Below are positions 10,425-21,655 of a stretch of DNA of 64,000 nt, piece after piece. The stretch lies in assembly GCF_947172395.1 (NCBI RefSeq), contig NC_069097.1:6804142-6868141 (forward strand), in the 5' to 3' direction. A program made the position numbers and the translations under genes. Under the pieces are notes generated by a model that did not search any database, was not told where the DNA came from, and saw only the letters and a list, made by a program, of their open reading frames with translations. How positions within the stretch are numbered: position 1 is the stretch's first letter; each line of letters opens with the position of its first letter. This DNA comes from Bicyclus anynana (Eukaryota > Arthropoda > Insecta > Lepidoptera > Nymphalidae).

Positions 10425-10649
10425 AACCACGAAATAAGTTTAAAATCATTGATTTTTATATATATTTTGTAGAATATTATTCTGAAGCAGTATCAAAAGT
10501 GTCAGGCAGTTTTCATTGAACGTTTGTCAGAAACTTTAAGGCTCCACTATTTATACTTACGGGAGATGTTACGCCATTACTTGATGACGCTTGAGCCGAT
10601 ATTGGTTTTTTTTATTAAAACGATTGTCATCATTTATTTTTATTTTATT

Positions 10650-10831
10650 TTATTTTTTAAAAAGAATATTTGCCATATTTTTTATAATATGACCAATATT
10701 CCCATTCTCCTCAAACTAGTCGGGAAAGACTGTACTAGCAGTGGGTACGACAATAGACCAACGGGGCGAGGATCGAACCACCACCCCTCGGTGATAAGTC
10801 CAACCGCTCTTACCGTTGAGCTATTGAGGCT
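10650..10831 (-). mobile_element. SINE-C
   Basis: On the minus strand this begins with GCCTCAATAGCTCAACGGTA and box B GGTTCGATCCTC, and ends ATATGGCAAATATTCTTTTT. It is inserted next to a family F repeat end (10832-10905). Confidence 0.85.
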
Positions 10832-10905
10832 CATGTCAGAACCTGATGCTAGGATTCTGGAGAAATGGAGAGAAACTTTTAAAAACCGCAGGGACGACTA
10901 GTGCA
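10832..10905 (-). repeat. Family F repeat fragment
   Basis: CATGTCAGAACCTGATGCTA followed by TTCTGGAGAAATGGAGAGAA corresponds in antisense to 15295-15355 of the longer copy. The SINE-C at 10650 truncates it on the left. Confidence 0.5.
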
Positions 10906-11640
10906 TTTCTTAATTTCTTAGTAATTTTAAGTGGGCTGTAAACCCGATTGATAATGATGACAGATTACGATATTCTTCTTTACATTATCGATTAAACAAC
11001 CTGATAAATACTCATAAAGCTTCTTTCCTTTCAAGGTGTAGGATATGTTTTGACTTTGATTCCCTCACGATGTCAAAATCAAAATATGCTACATAAACAG
11101 CCGCCTTTTTGTCAGACAACGGTTAACTTTATCCCTCTTTTCGTTTCTCAGAACAAAGGGTTTTGTTTGACAGACAGACGGAACCTAAAAGGAGAAACCT
11201 TAAAAAAACAAGGAGAAACACATCAATCATAAATATTATATTTCTAACTTAATGTTTAAGTTCTTTCATGTACATCAGCATCGTTCCAATATGGCATACA
11301 GTTTTATTTTATGGCTATTATATCATGGGCTTTAACTGTGCACATATATTTTGAATCCAATCAGACTAAACGGCTGCAAACGTGATTTAATAGAATCTAC
11401 CGCACCTGACCGGTCAATGATTTATATCTAAATATAACGTAACTAAGGCTTTGCAAGACATTTAACATTACTAACGCTGGACGAAAAGTAATCTAAAAGA
11501 CTAAATAAACGGTTGTTACGTGACGGGTTGCAGCGACAGTGATTGAACCATTATTTTGTAGTAGAGGAAACACTTCGAGCACGTCCCAGGACTTGTGACC
11601 TTTTATGTAGGTTTAAAGGATAACTTACAGAATTTATAAA
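10906..11640. other. No gene recognised
   Basis: Mostly unique-looking AT-rich sequence. If the exon at 11648-11804 is real, this would be the start of its first intron. Confidence 0.4.
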
Positions 11641-11647
11641 CACTCAC

Positions 11648-11804
11648 CTTCCCTGCGACATGTTCTCCAAGCCCACACTAAACAATATAAGATTAATAAA
11701 CAACAGAAAACATTATCTATAATTACAACACAAAACATTATTGCACAAAATCACTAATGCAACTTGCAGCGTGACAGTGTCCACGCTGCCTAACAAACAA
11801 CTGA
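11648..11804 (-). other. Candidate first exon with leader peptide
   Basis: Reading the minus strand, a TCAGTT arthropod-type initiator (11804-11799) starts a leader that ends at a consensus splice donor GGGAAG|GTGAGTG (11648/11647). An ATG at 11738-11736 opens a frame that stays open for 30 codons to the donor. It begins MFCVVIIDNVFCCLLILYCL and continues VWAWRTCRRE, which looks like a signal peptide or membrane anchor. An alternative ATG at 11661-11659 gives MSQGK. The leader also contains the dyad GCAGCGTG/CACGCTGC (11766-11789). No second exon was identified to the left, where the next several kilobases are repeats. The evidence is signals only. Confidence 0.4.
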
Positions 11805-11827
11805 GCTCAAGTCATCAAATAGCCTGT

Positions 11828-11835
11828 TATCTATA
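11828..11835 (-). promoter_or_regulatory. TATA-like box upstream of candidate exon
   Basis: TATAGATA on the minus strand sits about 33 bp upstream of the A in the TCAGTT initiator, close to the expected spacing for a TATA/Inr core promoter. Confidence 0.35.
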
Positions 11836-13048
11836 CCAATAATGATACCTCCCCTCCACAATAACACAAATAATTAATGTTAATACCAACCGTAATCGAG
11901 GATCTTGTAATACTCTTTGCTAGTATTTAGATAGGGCTTATAATGAATAGTTATTCCTTTAAAAACTTCTACAACTTACTAAGCTTTAGTCATTTACATT
12001 TCATTCATCATCACTTGAAATAAGATGAGGTAGCAAATAAGTCGTCGACTTAAATGATATTAATAGCTAAGTAGATGGTTCTCATATCTGGCCCCTTAGA
12101 CTATCGTCGATACAACCACTTCTAGCTATTAGCTTAGAAAAGTTTTTTTTTTTAATAATTTTGAAAACTAACTATAGAGCCATCTTTCTTTATTGGTTTA
12201 GAGCTTTGACCTATCACTCTGCTTCAATGAAAGTTGGCAGACTTCTTTTATACTTATTGATTTTTCACATGTCATGCTAACCACCAGATAAACAAGACAG
12301 GAAAGAACATTACAATCCTTTGAAAACTGGAGCAGATTAATTCGTGGTGGTCTCATACATTATCTATCTGAGATCTACTAATAAAAATGTGTCAATTTAA
12401 CCACTGTCCCATTTTGGGTGCTGATTGCCCTTTTAATTAGTTTGGTACTCGTTAGTTGTCTGCGAAAAAAATAGATCAAGGTTAATTTAATATCTTTGCA
12501 ATTGGATGACTAACATTTTTTTTTTAGTGCAATTTATTTAGACGCTAGTTTCATTCAATTTAGCTGCACTGTCCGGAATTGAAGATATCTAAATTAATTG
12601 TGGGTGAAATCAATCTTGATTATTTTTTTGCGAATGTTCTTCGAACCTAGGATATTCTAGTTCCTAAGCACCGTTTACACAACTGCATTAGAAATAATTT
12701 CATGTCTTGCCCCCTCAAATATATACTAAAAGAAGGCTATAGGTACTCAATTTATTTATCTTGATTAGGTACTTCAGGAGTTTCTATTGCCAATTTCGAC
12801 ACCATCATCAGCTGACCTAATCACTAACTTTAGTCTATTAGCAACCCAATATAATTGATATCAAATCAATAACCATTTTTCATATTCTCTAGAACCGTTA
12901 ACGAAAATAATATGTCAAACACGTTGGTTAGTAATTTTGATTAGTTAGCAATAGATTAATATTGAGTACGAAATCACGTGACTTAAAAATCTCTAACAAA
13001 AGATAGATGGTAATTTTTGCGTATATCCTCTCTTTAATTTTTTCTTTA
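11836..13048. other. No gene recognised
   Basis: AT-rich DNA upstream of the candidate promoter. No repeat family or exon could be named. Confidence 0.4.
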
Positions 13049-13333
13049 TCAACCCATATTCAGCTCACTGCTGAGCTCAAGTCTCCTCTTAGAATGATAG
13101 GGGTTAGGCCAATAGTCCACCACGCTGGCCCAATTCGGATTGGTAGACTTCACACACACAGAAAATTAAGAAAATTCTCTGGTATTTTTCCTTCATCGTT
13201 GGAGACAAGTGATATTTAATTTCTTAAAATGCACACAACTGAAAAGTTGGAGGTGCATGCCCTGGACCGGATTTTAACCCACACCCTCCGGAATCGGAGG
13301 CAGAGGTCATATCCACTGGGTTATCACGACTCT
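13049..13333 (-). mobile_element. SINE-B (tRNA-derived)
   Basis: On the minus strand it has AGAGTCGTGATAACCCAGTG (A box), CTGCCTCCGATTCCGGAGG, a diverged B box, and the tail GAGCCGAATATGGGTTGA in variant form. The segment GCAGGTTTCCTCACGATG, present in other copies, is deleted. Confidence 0.85.
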
Positions 13334-13899
13334 AAAACCTCTACAGTTACTAAATGTTAGAGAATAGGCCAGCCATTTTGCATTGTCACCGAAGATTCCT
13401 AAATAAGTAAGTATACTAAATTACAGAACAACTAATGTACGGTAATTATACTAATTTGGTTTCCAAGAATTGACCCACACATCATCAACAAGACAAGTTT
13501 GTTAAAAACCCGTTTTTGTTCTACACGTGTTAGAATACGTAATGCCGACAGTCAGTCACAATCCAAACAAAAGAGAAATACAATGAAAATAGGCCAAAGA
13601 GTTTGAAGACAGAATAAAGTTAACCATAGAAAGTTTAATGATAAGCCGATAGAAATGGCATGTATGCGGTATCTTGTGCTACGTACATTGGTAATATTAT
13701 ATTTAATATCATTGGCTACGTATAAGTGTGTGAACCCTGAAACCGACTGTATTGTAAGTTTTAATTACATTGCATTTTACGTTTTATAACTAGAATGTGT
13801 CGCTGTATAAAAACAATTAATGTATGTCACACCGTCTTACATTGCGTAGTGTTTCCTCGACACTCTATAACCAGCTGTGTGACCTCTCTTGCGCTGATT
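13334..13899. other. No gene recognised
   Basis: AT-rich stretch without a supported feature. Confidence 0.4.
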
Positions 13900-14190
13900 G
13901 GAATTATGTAGCCATCAACAGAGAGGCCCAAGGTTCGATACCCAGCTTGAGAAAATTTAATATAATTTATATTTCCTAAATTGGCTCAGGTCTAGTAGGG
14001 TGGCAGGCTTCTGTCGTGGCTTGTTATCACCATACCAGTACCAATAAGTTACGTATGGATGTTATTACGCGTATAAGCCGCCAGAAGTATGGGTACAATT
14101 TGTAACCCTTCTATTAAGTGGGCATCTTATGATCATCACTTAACACTAGATGCGCAGTCAAGAGCTAACTTGTCATTAAATAACAATACT
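13900..14190 (+). mobile_element. Diverged relative of SINE-A
   Basis: A B box (AGGTTCGATACCC) is followed by CAGGTCTAGTAGGGTGGCAG, GCTTCTGTCGTGGCTTGTTA and a 3' region ATCATCACTTAACACTAGAT then GCTAACTTGTCA. This is the same order as in SINE-A but with a different head and much divergence. Confidence 0.5.
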
Positions 14191-14357
14191 ATAGACCAGA
14201 GAGCCTGACAGCCCAGTGTAATTAGTTTATTTTAGTTGATTTATAATTATTTAATTATTTAAGGGGGGATAATGTACCTACCCACCAATAAAATAAAACA
14301 AATTAAATAAATCGAACCGAATCCAGAACCTCTCACGATCAAGACAAAAAAAAATAT

Positions 14358-14568
14358 ATTATGACCTCTGCCTCCGATTTCAAAGATAGGTTCAAAACTG
14401 GTCCGGGGCATGCACCTACAAACTTTCAGTTATGCGCATTTTAAGAAATTAAATATCACGTGTCTCAAACATACCTGCGATTTTTTTTAACTCTCTGCGT
14501 GTGTGAAGTCTGCCAATCCGTCTTGGGCCAGCACGGTGGACTATTGGCCTAACCTCGTGATGATGACT
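14358..14568 (+). mobile_element. SINE-B, degraded
   Basis: The head lacks the A box but has ATGACCTCTGCCTCCGATTT. The body contains GGTCCGGGGCATGCACCT, TTAAATATCACGTGTCTCAA and GGGCCAGCACGGTGGACTAT. Several internal deletions are present and the tail is lost. Confidence 0.75.
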
Positions 14569-14918
14569 AGAGAGCACTATACGTTAGGTTTGTTGTGAAA
14601 TTTTCTTTTCTTTTTAATTTATTAAGTAGTAAATTTTAAACTTGGGAATAAATTTTGATTTTTTTAATTTTAATTTTATTTTAACTTTTTTTTTTCTCCT
14701 TTAATTTTTTACTTTTTATTATTATTTTAACTAGTTATAAGTTTTAATGTAGTTAAAAGCTTTAAATACGGGTTTATGTTGCCTGTTTTCGTGGTGGCAC
14801 TTGGAACGGGGTCCTAGCTGAAAATCAGCGCTGTATGCTTTTTTGCATATAGGGAGCATACAGCAATATGCTGAGCTGGGACCTTTTTATAAAGATATTT
14901 TCTTTCTTTCTTTCTTTC
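14569..14918 (+). repeat. Retroelement-like 3' end with (TTTC)n microsatellite
   Basis: A T-rich stretch leads into CTGAAAATCAGCGCTGTATG and GCTGAGCTGGGACCTTTTTA, a lepidopteran repeat I recognise but cannot assign. It is followed by TTTC repeated about five times (14898-14918). A (GAAA)n microsatellite beside such a repeat is a known pattern in Lepidoptera. Confidence 0.45.
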
Positions 14919-15282
14919 AAATACGCCATTTCTATAACCTTATTATTTCTATGTATCGAACAATATAAGCACCGCACATTACCTACCGAACAGTGGTGTA
15001 ATGACGCGTACATCCTCTCGAACGTCATTATCGAGTTAACAACGTAGTGGAACTGTATCGAGCTGAAAGCGATAACGCTCCGTTGATTGGAATTAATGTT
15101 TAACACTTCACAATTACTTATAGTAGGGGATGAGAGAGTTAATTACGTAACGTCGAGTAATGTCGAAGGAGAGTTTGAAAGTAAGTGCCGTCTTTTAGCA
15201 CAAAGATAGGCATAATCAGACTAACTCCAGACCTTCATAAAATTGTAGTGGTTTAAAATACCTTATGGTAACACTAACAAAC
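14919..15282. other. No gene recognised
   Basis: The minus-strand frame covering part of this stretch shows no domain. No other signal was found. Confidence 0.4.
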
Positions 15283-15513
15283 GCACTAGCCGTCTTTACG
15301 ATTTTCGAAAGTTTCCCTCAATTTCTCCAGGATGCCATTATCAGATCCTGACATGAAAAAAAATGGGACCACCCTGGAATCAAACCTTTCAAAACAAAAA
15401 AAGAATTTTCAAAATCGGTCCATAAATGACGGAATTATCGCTGTACATACATAAAAAAAAACATACATACAGCCGAAGGTAGAACCTCCTCCTTTTTGGA
15501 AGACGGTTAAAAA
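15283..15513 (+). repeat. Family F repeat, longest copy
   Basis: It carries TTTCTCCAGGATGCCATTAT, AAAATCGGTCCATAAATGAC, then CATACATACAGCCGAAGGTA and AACCTCCTCCTTTTTGGAAG ending in ACGGTTAAAA. Fragments occur at 4832 and 10832. It is a frequent lepidopteran repeat whose class I cannot state. Confidence 0.55.
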
Positions 15514-15562
15514 GTTAAAATATGGTAGGTTTTTTCCACATTAGCATTTTTATGAATCTATA

Positions 15563-15755
15563 TCTATACTAATATATAAAGCTGAACAGTTTGTTTGTTT
15601 GATTGAACGCGCTAATCTCAGGAACTACTGGTCCGATTTGAAAAATTCTTTCAGTGTCAGATAGCCCATTTAACGAGGAAGGCTATAAGCTATATTATCT
15701 CCGTATTCCTACGGGAATGAGAACCACGCGGGTGAAACCGCGCAGCGTCAGCTAG
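15563..15755 (+). mobile_element. Short nonautonomous Helitron
   Basis: It begins A|TCTATACTAATATATAAAGC and ends ACCGCGCAGCGTCAGCTAG|T. The inner part has GATTGAACGCGCTAATCTCA, TTTCAGTGTCAGATAGCCCA and ATTCCTACGGGAATGAGAAC. Related copies lie at 17028, 22080, 45723 and 57424. Confidence 0.85.
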
Positions 15756-17027
15756 TTATAAAATATTAGGTACTGATTTATGCCAAATGGAATAAGTAAT
15801 ATAACCTATTAATAATTATACTAACTAAGTCTAGTTATTGATGCAAGACTGAGCTAAAAAAGTTGTATGAGTGATACAACAAACTAAGATATTTATAAAA
15901 TCAGAATGTAATTATGTAGTAATGATTAATATCAAAAGGAAAACTTAAAAATCAGCAAAGGTTATAAATTTGTAGTATGCTGTGGTTAGATATTATTTTA
16001 CCAGCAAGACTATCAGCAAGCGAATCAGCGTTCCAGTACGTATTGCGTAAACACATAAAAACAAGTCAGAGGTATGGATTAATAACATAAAATTGTATAT
16101 TTTGGAATTGTCATGAACGTCATGAAATTATCAATTACACTCTCGATCAAGTCATCAATATTTTTTTTCAGTGCGCTTTCATTTGAGACCCCACACAACT
16201 TAAATCGAGTTATGCAGACATTCGGTTATTCTTTCCTACTTTCACCCCCCACAATATAAATAAGTCTAAGAACACTCGCACATACGTCACCTTTTGATAC
16301 AAAAAAAAAACCAAATTGGAATAGCTTCGTCCGTTCGAGAGCTATGGTGACATACAGACTGACAGACAGACAGACGTCAGGGGTTAAAAATGAACTGAAT
16401 TTCTGCAATGGAAGCACGCTACCAGGTTTTGTGTCCTCTACACCAGGGTTTGCTGATACCGAGTCAGAATTAAGATTAAAATTGTTCAAAATTACTCTTA
16501 ACATTGAATCCATTTGCGAGAAGAAACAAGCACACCCATCACATTAATAAACAAAGACATTTCTTTTGGTACTTTATGTGTTAACTTTTATCCAAATAAA
16601 AACCTTATTTTCTTCAACAGTCAAATTATTTTTTTCGTGGAGCCGAAAGTTTGAGAAACCCTGCTCTACACCATTGAACATAAATAGACGACCATAGAAT
16701 CAAGCATATTTTGCACCCATCAATTGTGTAGAGGTACCATTAAGCATAATATCAGTAGACATTGTAATCAAACATTATATTGTATAAAAAAGTCACAAAG
16801 TGATCCCTAAAAAGCCGACAATTTGAATTAGGTATTTACTATTCAAACCAGTAACAAACAATGACTGGTGACATCATGCGTGGTGATTAAATAAATAATT
16901 GTATTGAAATAAAACAAATTCCTATGCGCATGAATGTGGTTGAAATGTTTATAGCGTTTAATCATAGTAAAAAATAATATTGCGTTTTGTGCTTGAATAA
17001 ATTATTTCCAACTGTTATATACAAGCA
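15756..17027. other. No gene; possible old repeat at 16171-16400
   Basis: GCGCTTTCATTTGAGACCCC at 16171 followed by GACAGACAGACAGACG near 16360 resembles a diffuse lepidopteran repeat. TTTGAGAAACCCTGCTCTA at 16651 is another repeat-like motif. The open frames here are not protein-like. Confidence 0.35.
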
Positions 17028-17226
17028 CTAGCTGACGCCTCGCGGTTACGCTCGCGTGGTTCCCGTTTCTGTAGGAATACGGGGATACTATAAATAGCCT
17101 AGCATTCCTCGATAAATAGGCTATCTAACACTGAAAGATTTTTTCAAATCGGACCAGCCGTTCTTGAGATTAGCGCGTTAAAAAAACAAACAAACAAACT
17201 CTTCAGCTTTATAATATTAGTATAGA
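17028..17226 (-). mobile_element. Short nonautonomous Helitron
   Basis: In antisense it runs from CTAGCTGACGCCTCGCGGTT to ATAATATTAGTATAGA. Both ends match the element at 15563-15755. Confidence 0.85.
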
Positions 17227-17639
17227 TTATGCATCTTTTTCAATAAGAGTGGTTTTTATTCGACTCCTATCTATGTCATAACTTGAATTAGTTAATAATG
17301 AGAATCCTCAATGGTCGGAAAAGTGTGAAATACATTTTGATATTATACATGGAAACTTTTAAAATAGTCTGTGGTCGTAAAATCAGTCCGCAGTTCCCTC
17401 TGTCAAGTGCAAATGTCAAACATGCCAAATTCAACTGTAACGCGTTACGATAGAGTCCTTTTCATGAAAAAAGTCCCGCGGCTAAAACCTGAACTAAAAT
17501 TAAGCGCCTTACACCAATGACAATAAATCCGCTGTTATAGAATGACAATGAGCGCCTTTAAGACATTAGCGCCGCGTCTGGGGGACTTCTTTCATGAATA
17601 GAACTATACCAAGCGGTTTACCCTTACAAGAAGTTATCA

Positions 17640-17835
17640 CTTCCAAACTAAATAATATTATGAATGCGTAAGTGTTTGTTTGTTTGTTTGTTACGCGTTC
17701 AGGTGTAATCCACTAAACCGATTAAAAATTCACCATTGAAAAGCTACAATATAAGCGAGTGACATAAGCAATATTTAATCCCTATATTTTCACGGAAACC
17801 GGAACTTAGCGGGTGTAACCTCGGAGCATCGCTAG
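17640..17835 (+). mobile_element. Helitron-like element, diverged
   Basis: AATAATATTATGAATGCGTA, then a GTTT run and ACGCGTTCAGGTGTAATCC, ending in CATCGCTAG|T. The 5' TC end is not clear. Confidence 0.5.
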
Positions 17836-17839
17836 TACA

Positions 17840-18380
17840 GTATACGAGTATTTGAAACCTGTATAATGTAGCTAGTAATAAATATTATTGTTTATTACGT
17901 TAATTAATTTCAATATATTATAATAATTTGAATGAATAAGTTAATTGAATTATACGTACGAATAAATCAAGGGTACAGAGATAAATACATTTCCCAGTAA
18001 CATCAAATCAAGATGTACCCAAACTTTGCAGCTAATTGCCCCAAACAACTTAGAATCGTTAAACGAACTTGGGAACTTCGAGTTTGAGTCAAATCAGCGT
18101 TAATTGATTTACAACAACAGTATCAATATGATTTGAATTGGACAGAAACGAATTATTATCAGGATTCAATCGAGTGCTTGGTAATGCAGGGCAAGTGGAA
18201 GGCTAAAGATCTAGAGGTCGATCTCCAACCCGCTGGACGGATTTCGTCAAGGCTGCTAAACAATCATCTATGGAGTGTTCTCATAAAGCAGCTAATCACA
18301 GAAAGCGTCGCTCATCGCTGCAACCACAACCACTCTACCAAGAGTGTATGATTAAGAAGAAGAAATTAATATTAATATGA
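17840..18380. other. No gene recognised
   Basis: AT-rich. The small frame at 18133-18351 shows no domain. Confidence 0.35.
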
Positions 18381-18394
18381 AAAACTAAGCAAGT

Positions 18395-18451
18395 GTGAGT
18401 CGGACTCAAGCACGAAGAGTATGGTACTCTTCGTGCTTGAGTCCGACTCAC
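18395..18451. repeat. Perfect palindrome, 27-bp arms
   Basis: The arms 18395-18421 and 18425-18451 are exact reverse complements around TGG. Each contains AGTCGGACTCAAGCACGAAG or its complement. Confidence 0.9.
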
Positions 18452-18689
18452 CATGATTTATTAAAACGGAAAAAAAATCAGGATTTGGTGTAGGAGCGAG
18501 CATCGTTTAAATACTTTTTTTAGTCTGGTTTATAGTATTTGTTGTTACAGCAAAATAAATAATAATCATCATTATCATCATCATCATCATCACACATCTG
18601 TAAAAATTTCTACTGTTTTACATACGGTTCATGAGATACAGCGGGGTGAGAGACGAACGAACGGACGGACAGACAGACACTAGAGCCTT

Positions 18690-18746
18690 ACAGTGGAATT
18701 TATAGACGTTGTAGGGGCACCGTATAACGTCTATTAATTCCACTGT
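18690..18746. repeat. Inverted repeat, 21-bp arms
   Basis: ACAGTGGAATTTATAGACGT at 18690 faces its complement at 18726-18746 with one mismatch over 21 bp and a 15-base loop. Confidence 0.8.
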
Positions 18747-18933
18747 TAGTATATTATAGGGTCCTAAAAAGCCGCCATCAAAACTGATTCAGAATGGTGG
18801 TTTTTGGTTGGTCGCCTACATCTCTTTTAATGTTCCCATTTAATTCCGTAATTTTTCACAATTAACTCTAAAATTGTAAAGGATTGAAAAAATCGAGAAA
18901 CCAATACAATTTTTTTTTTGTCTTTTTGTCTCG

Positions 18934-19040
18934 TGGTAACTGGGCTCTTTACATCCCAAGCGCCAAAGACGTACCGCCAAACTATTTAGCATTTTGGTAC
19001 GATGCCGCATAGAAACCGTCAGAGGTATGGATAGTTAGTA
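18934..19040 (+). mobile_element. SINE-A fragment, degraded
   Basis: GCCAAAGACGTACCGCCAAA, ATTTAGCATTTTGGTACGAT and GCATAGAAACCG match the SINE-A middle. The head and tail are unrecognisable. Confidence 0.6.
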
Positions 19041-19339
19041 CGCTACTTTCAGTAATTTCATCTGCTTGGCATGGATATGTTAGTCAATAGGCTATTTAAC
19101 ACTTTTTTTAATTGGTCTTAAATAGTTCATTATCATTCTACCAGATTGGAAAAAAAACCATATTTTTTGTCACAAAATGGATGACAGCTATTTTGACGTT
19201 TGGAAAATTTTAAAAAATATGATTTTTAAATTAAGTTTAATAAATCCTTAACGTTAATTAATTCATGTACATGTACATTATTCTATGTACCTACTATGCG
19301 AAATAAACATTGTATAAATTAAATTGATATGACTCAACT

Positions 19340-19479
19340 TTTTTTTTAGTCTTTACAAGTTAGCCCTTGACTACAATCTCACCTGATGGTAAGTGATGAT
19401 GCAGTCTAAGATGAAAGCGGGCTAACTTGTTAGGAAGAGGATGAAAATCCACACCCCGCTTTCGGTTTCTACACGACGA
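19340..19479 (-). mobile_element. SINE-A 3' portion
   Basis: In antisense: CTTTACAAGTTAGCCCTTGA, CTCACCTGATGGTAAGTGAT and CGGTTTCTACACGACG. It is 5'-truncated. Confidence 0.8.
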
Positions 19480-19908
19480 AAACTACCCTTTATTATCCTT
19501 TTATATGTAAAAATAGATTAAATAAAACCTTACTTGTTATTAAATTGAGGTCACACATTCAGAGGTGACCGTATTTTGTCAGTTCGTGTACGTGACATCA
19601 TGGCCCAAATAAATTAACTAGAATAATTAATGAAGTGCCATCTTGTAGCTTGTCTTAAAATAATTATACTTTGGCCGGCGTATTTGTAGACGCGTTGCGT
19701 TAACAGAAGATCTCGGCAACAATGTCAGTACGGAACCATTTAATTCTAATATGCATATTTGTATGGTCCACTACAGGGTTTTGTCTCCCGTTAAGAAGAG
19801 AGTAGCTATAGGAGAGGGTGGCTATCAGAAGAGCTATCAAATGCACTTCCAACTTATCAGTGATTTTAATAAATTTAATATCACGTCAATTTAATATAAC
19901 AAAGGACC

Positions 19909-20053
19909 CCTGTGTGATAATCCTGAGTAAAATCTATCTCCATTCTAAATTTCAGCCAAATCGCTTTAGTTGCACCAGCGTAAAAGAGGAACAAAGATAC
20001 TTACACACTTTCACACTTACACACAAACTTTCGCCTTTATAATATTAGTGTGA
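19909..20053 (-). mobile_element. Helitron-like element, truncated
   Basis: It contains AATTTCAGCCAAATCGCTTT and ends TTTATAATATTAGTGTGA, the antisense of the TCACACTAATATTATAAA start. The CTAG end is lost on the left. Confidence 0.7.
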
Positions 20054-20626
20054 TTGATGATGTTAAACACAGCGAAGTTTTAACGTACAAGAACCTAGTA
20101 TAGTTCAGTTTAGTTTTAGTATATTTATAGTTTAGTCACACAAGATGAGTCTGAAATTAGTCTATGTGTAAATGTATAATTTCTTGAAAATATAACTGTC
20201 AGAAAATGAGATGCACTCAACAGCGAAGAGTGTAGATCAAATTAATACTTGAAGTTACTTCAGAATTTAATACTTTTGGCACCACTACACTTGGCAACTC
20301 CTTGAATTTGAATGACATTATTAATATCCAATATGACCTTATTTCTTAGTTTTAGATTAGAAGCTTTTAGACAAAGCTTGTCTAGGTCTGCTATAGCGAT
20401 GGTATTTTACCATCTCTATAGCTATTTCTGATACCAAGAAGCATCGCTCTACTATTTCCACGTAAATATATAGGAAAGACAGCGCTTCAATACACATAAA
20501 TAAAATTTGAGTCTGTCTGTAAATTTATAATAACTGTGTTTTCTCAAGTGCATATAGTTATTTAGACAAGAATGAACCGATTTCATTGGGACTTTTATTG
20601 GCAGATCATTATCATATTCATTATTA
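20054..20626. other. No gene recognised
   Basis: AT-rich. No feature can be supported. Confidence 0.35.
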
Positions 20627-20695
20627 TCAACCCATATTCGGCTCACTGCTGACCTTGAGGCTCCTCTCTGAATGAGAGGGGTTAGGGGTTAGGCT
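20627..20695 (-). mobile_element. SINE-B tail fragment
   Basis: TCAACCCATATTCGGCTCAC and GAATGAGAGGGGTTAGG match the 3' end of SINE-B in antisense. Confidence 0.75.
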
Positions 20696-20722
20696 AGGTT
20701 AAGTTAAGTGTTGTGTTAATTT

Positions 20723-20951
20723 CGTTAACGCTTTCAGTGTTTCCTAAGCGATCTTAATAAAACTACAGGAGAGCTCAATTTACGAGTGTCGCTGGCTGGG
20801 TTGCGGTAGTTTACGAAATGTTCCCGTGGCTCAGTCATCAGGCGGTGAGTCGGAACACCGTGGGGTTTTAGTCGGTTGAAGTCCGACATAACCTTCTTGC
20901 CTCCCCGTGGCGAGAAGGTATCCATGAGGATTTCCCCACGTATATAAAAAA
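20723..20951 (+). mobile_element. 5'-truncated LINE 3' end with 27-bp target duplication
   Basis: The insert contains ACCGTGGGGTTTTAGTCGGT, TTGAAGTCCGACATAACCTT and CATGAGGATTTCCCCACG, a lepidopteran LINE 3' end, and finishes with an A tail. It is flanked by identical 27-bp direct repeats at 20696-20722 and 20952-20978, the mark of target-primed insertion. The class is not named with certainty. Confidence 0.75.
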
Positions 20952-20978
20952 AGGTTAAGTTAAGTGTTGTGTTAATTT

Positions 20979-21655
20979 AAGCCGTTTCTAAAAGAACACC
21001 GTCTGAAAAAGCTAAATCCTTATGATATCTTTATATGGCATGAATAGGGATGATGACAGTTTTTTAAATTGTGTATAAATTAAAAGTATACTAATAGTAA
21101 AGCAATTTTGTAAAAGGAACAGGGTATCTGCGATCATTACTTTCGGAGATACAGGGATTTAAAGAGTCAGATTTGCGGCGCTGCCGCGGATCCCTGAAAA
21201 ACGCCCCATACAAAATGGCTTGAAATAATGACGTCATAGGCAATGTAGTGATCGTTAGATTTGTATGCGCGTTCAAACAAAATTACTAATATCTTTGTTA
21301 TTTGTGCGTTTATGCTTATAGTTCATATATTAAAAAATGTCACATTTAATGTAAGGAAGCTAAAACTGTATGAATTTTCATCTAATTACGATAAAATATT
21401 TTTAATAGATTTAGAAATTTTATAATCTCATTTATTTTGCAAATATCCAGACAATCTTTGCTTTTTATGTATAAATTAGTTAACATTGACCCTATTTACC
21501 CGAATGTATCATAAAAAATAATATATTCAAACCTAGTCATCATCCCCATTAAGCACCGCCTTCAAATTGATAAGTAGGTAATCACCAGCAAAGCAGCAGG
21601 AACACAATATGATGTTATTTATCGCTTTTTAGTTTAGTCGGTACGTTTTATGTTT
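20979..21655. other. No gene recognised
   Basis: AT-rich sequence. Short frames have no domain. Confidence 0.35.

Larger units (their letters stand above)
18381..18760 (+). repeat. Dispersed repeat with two inverted repeats
   Basis: AAAACTAAGCAAGTGTGAGT leads into a perfect 27-bp-arm palindrome (18395-18451). It is followed by GGTTTATAGTATTTGTTGTT, TCATGAGATACAGCGGGGTG, GACGGACAGACAGACAC and a second inverted repeat (18690-18746). The motif order is that of a lepidopteran repeat I know by sight but cannot classify. Confidence 0.5.
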
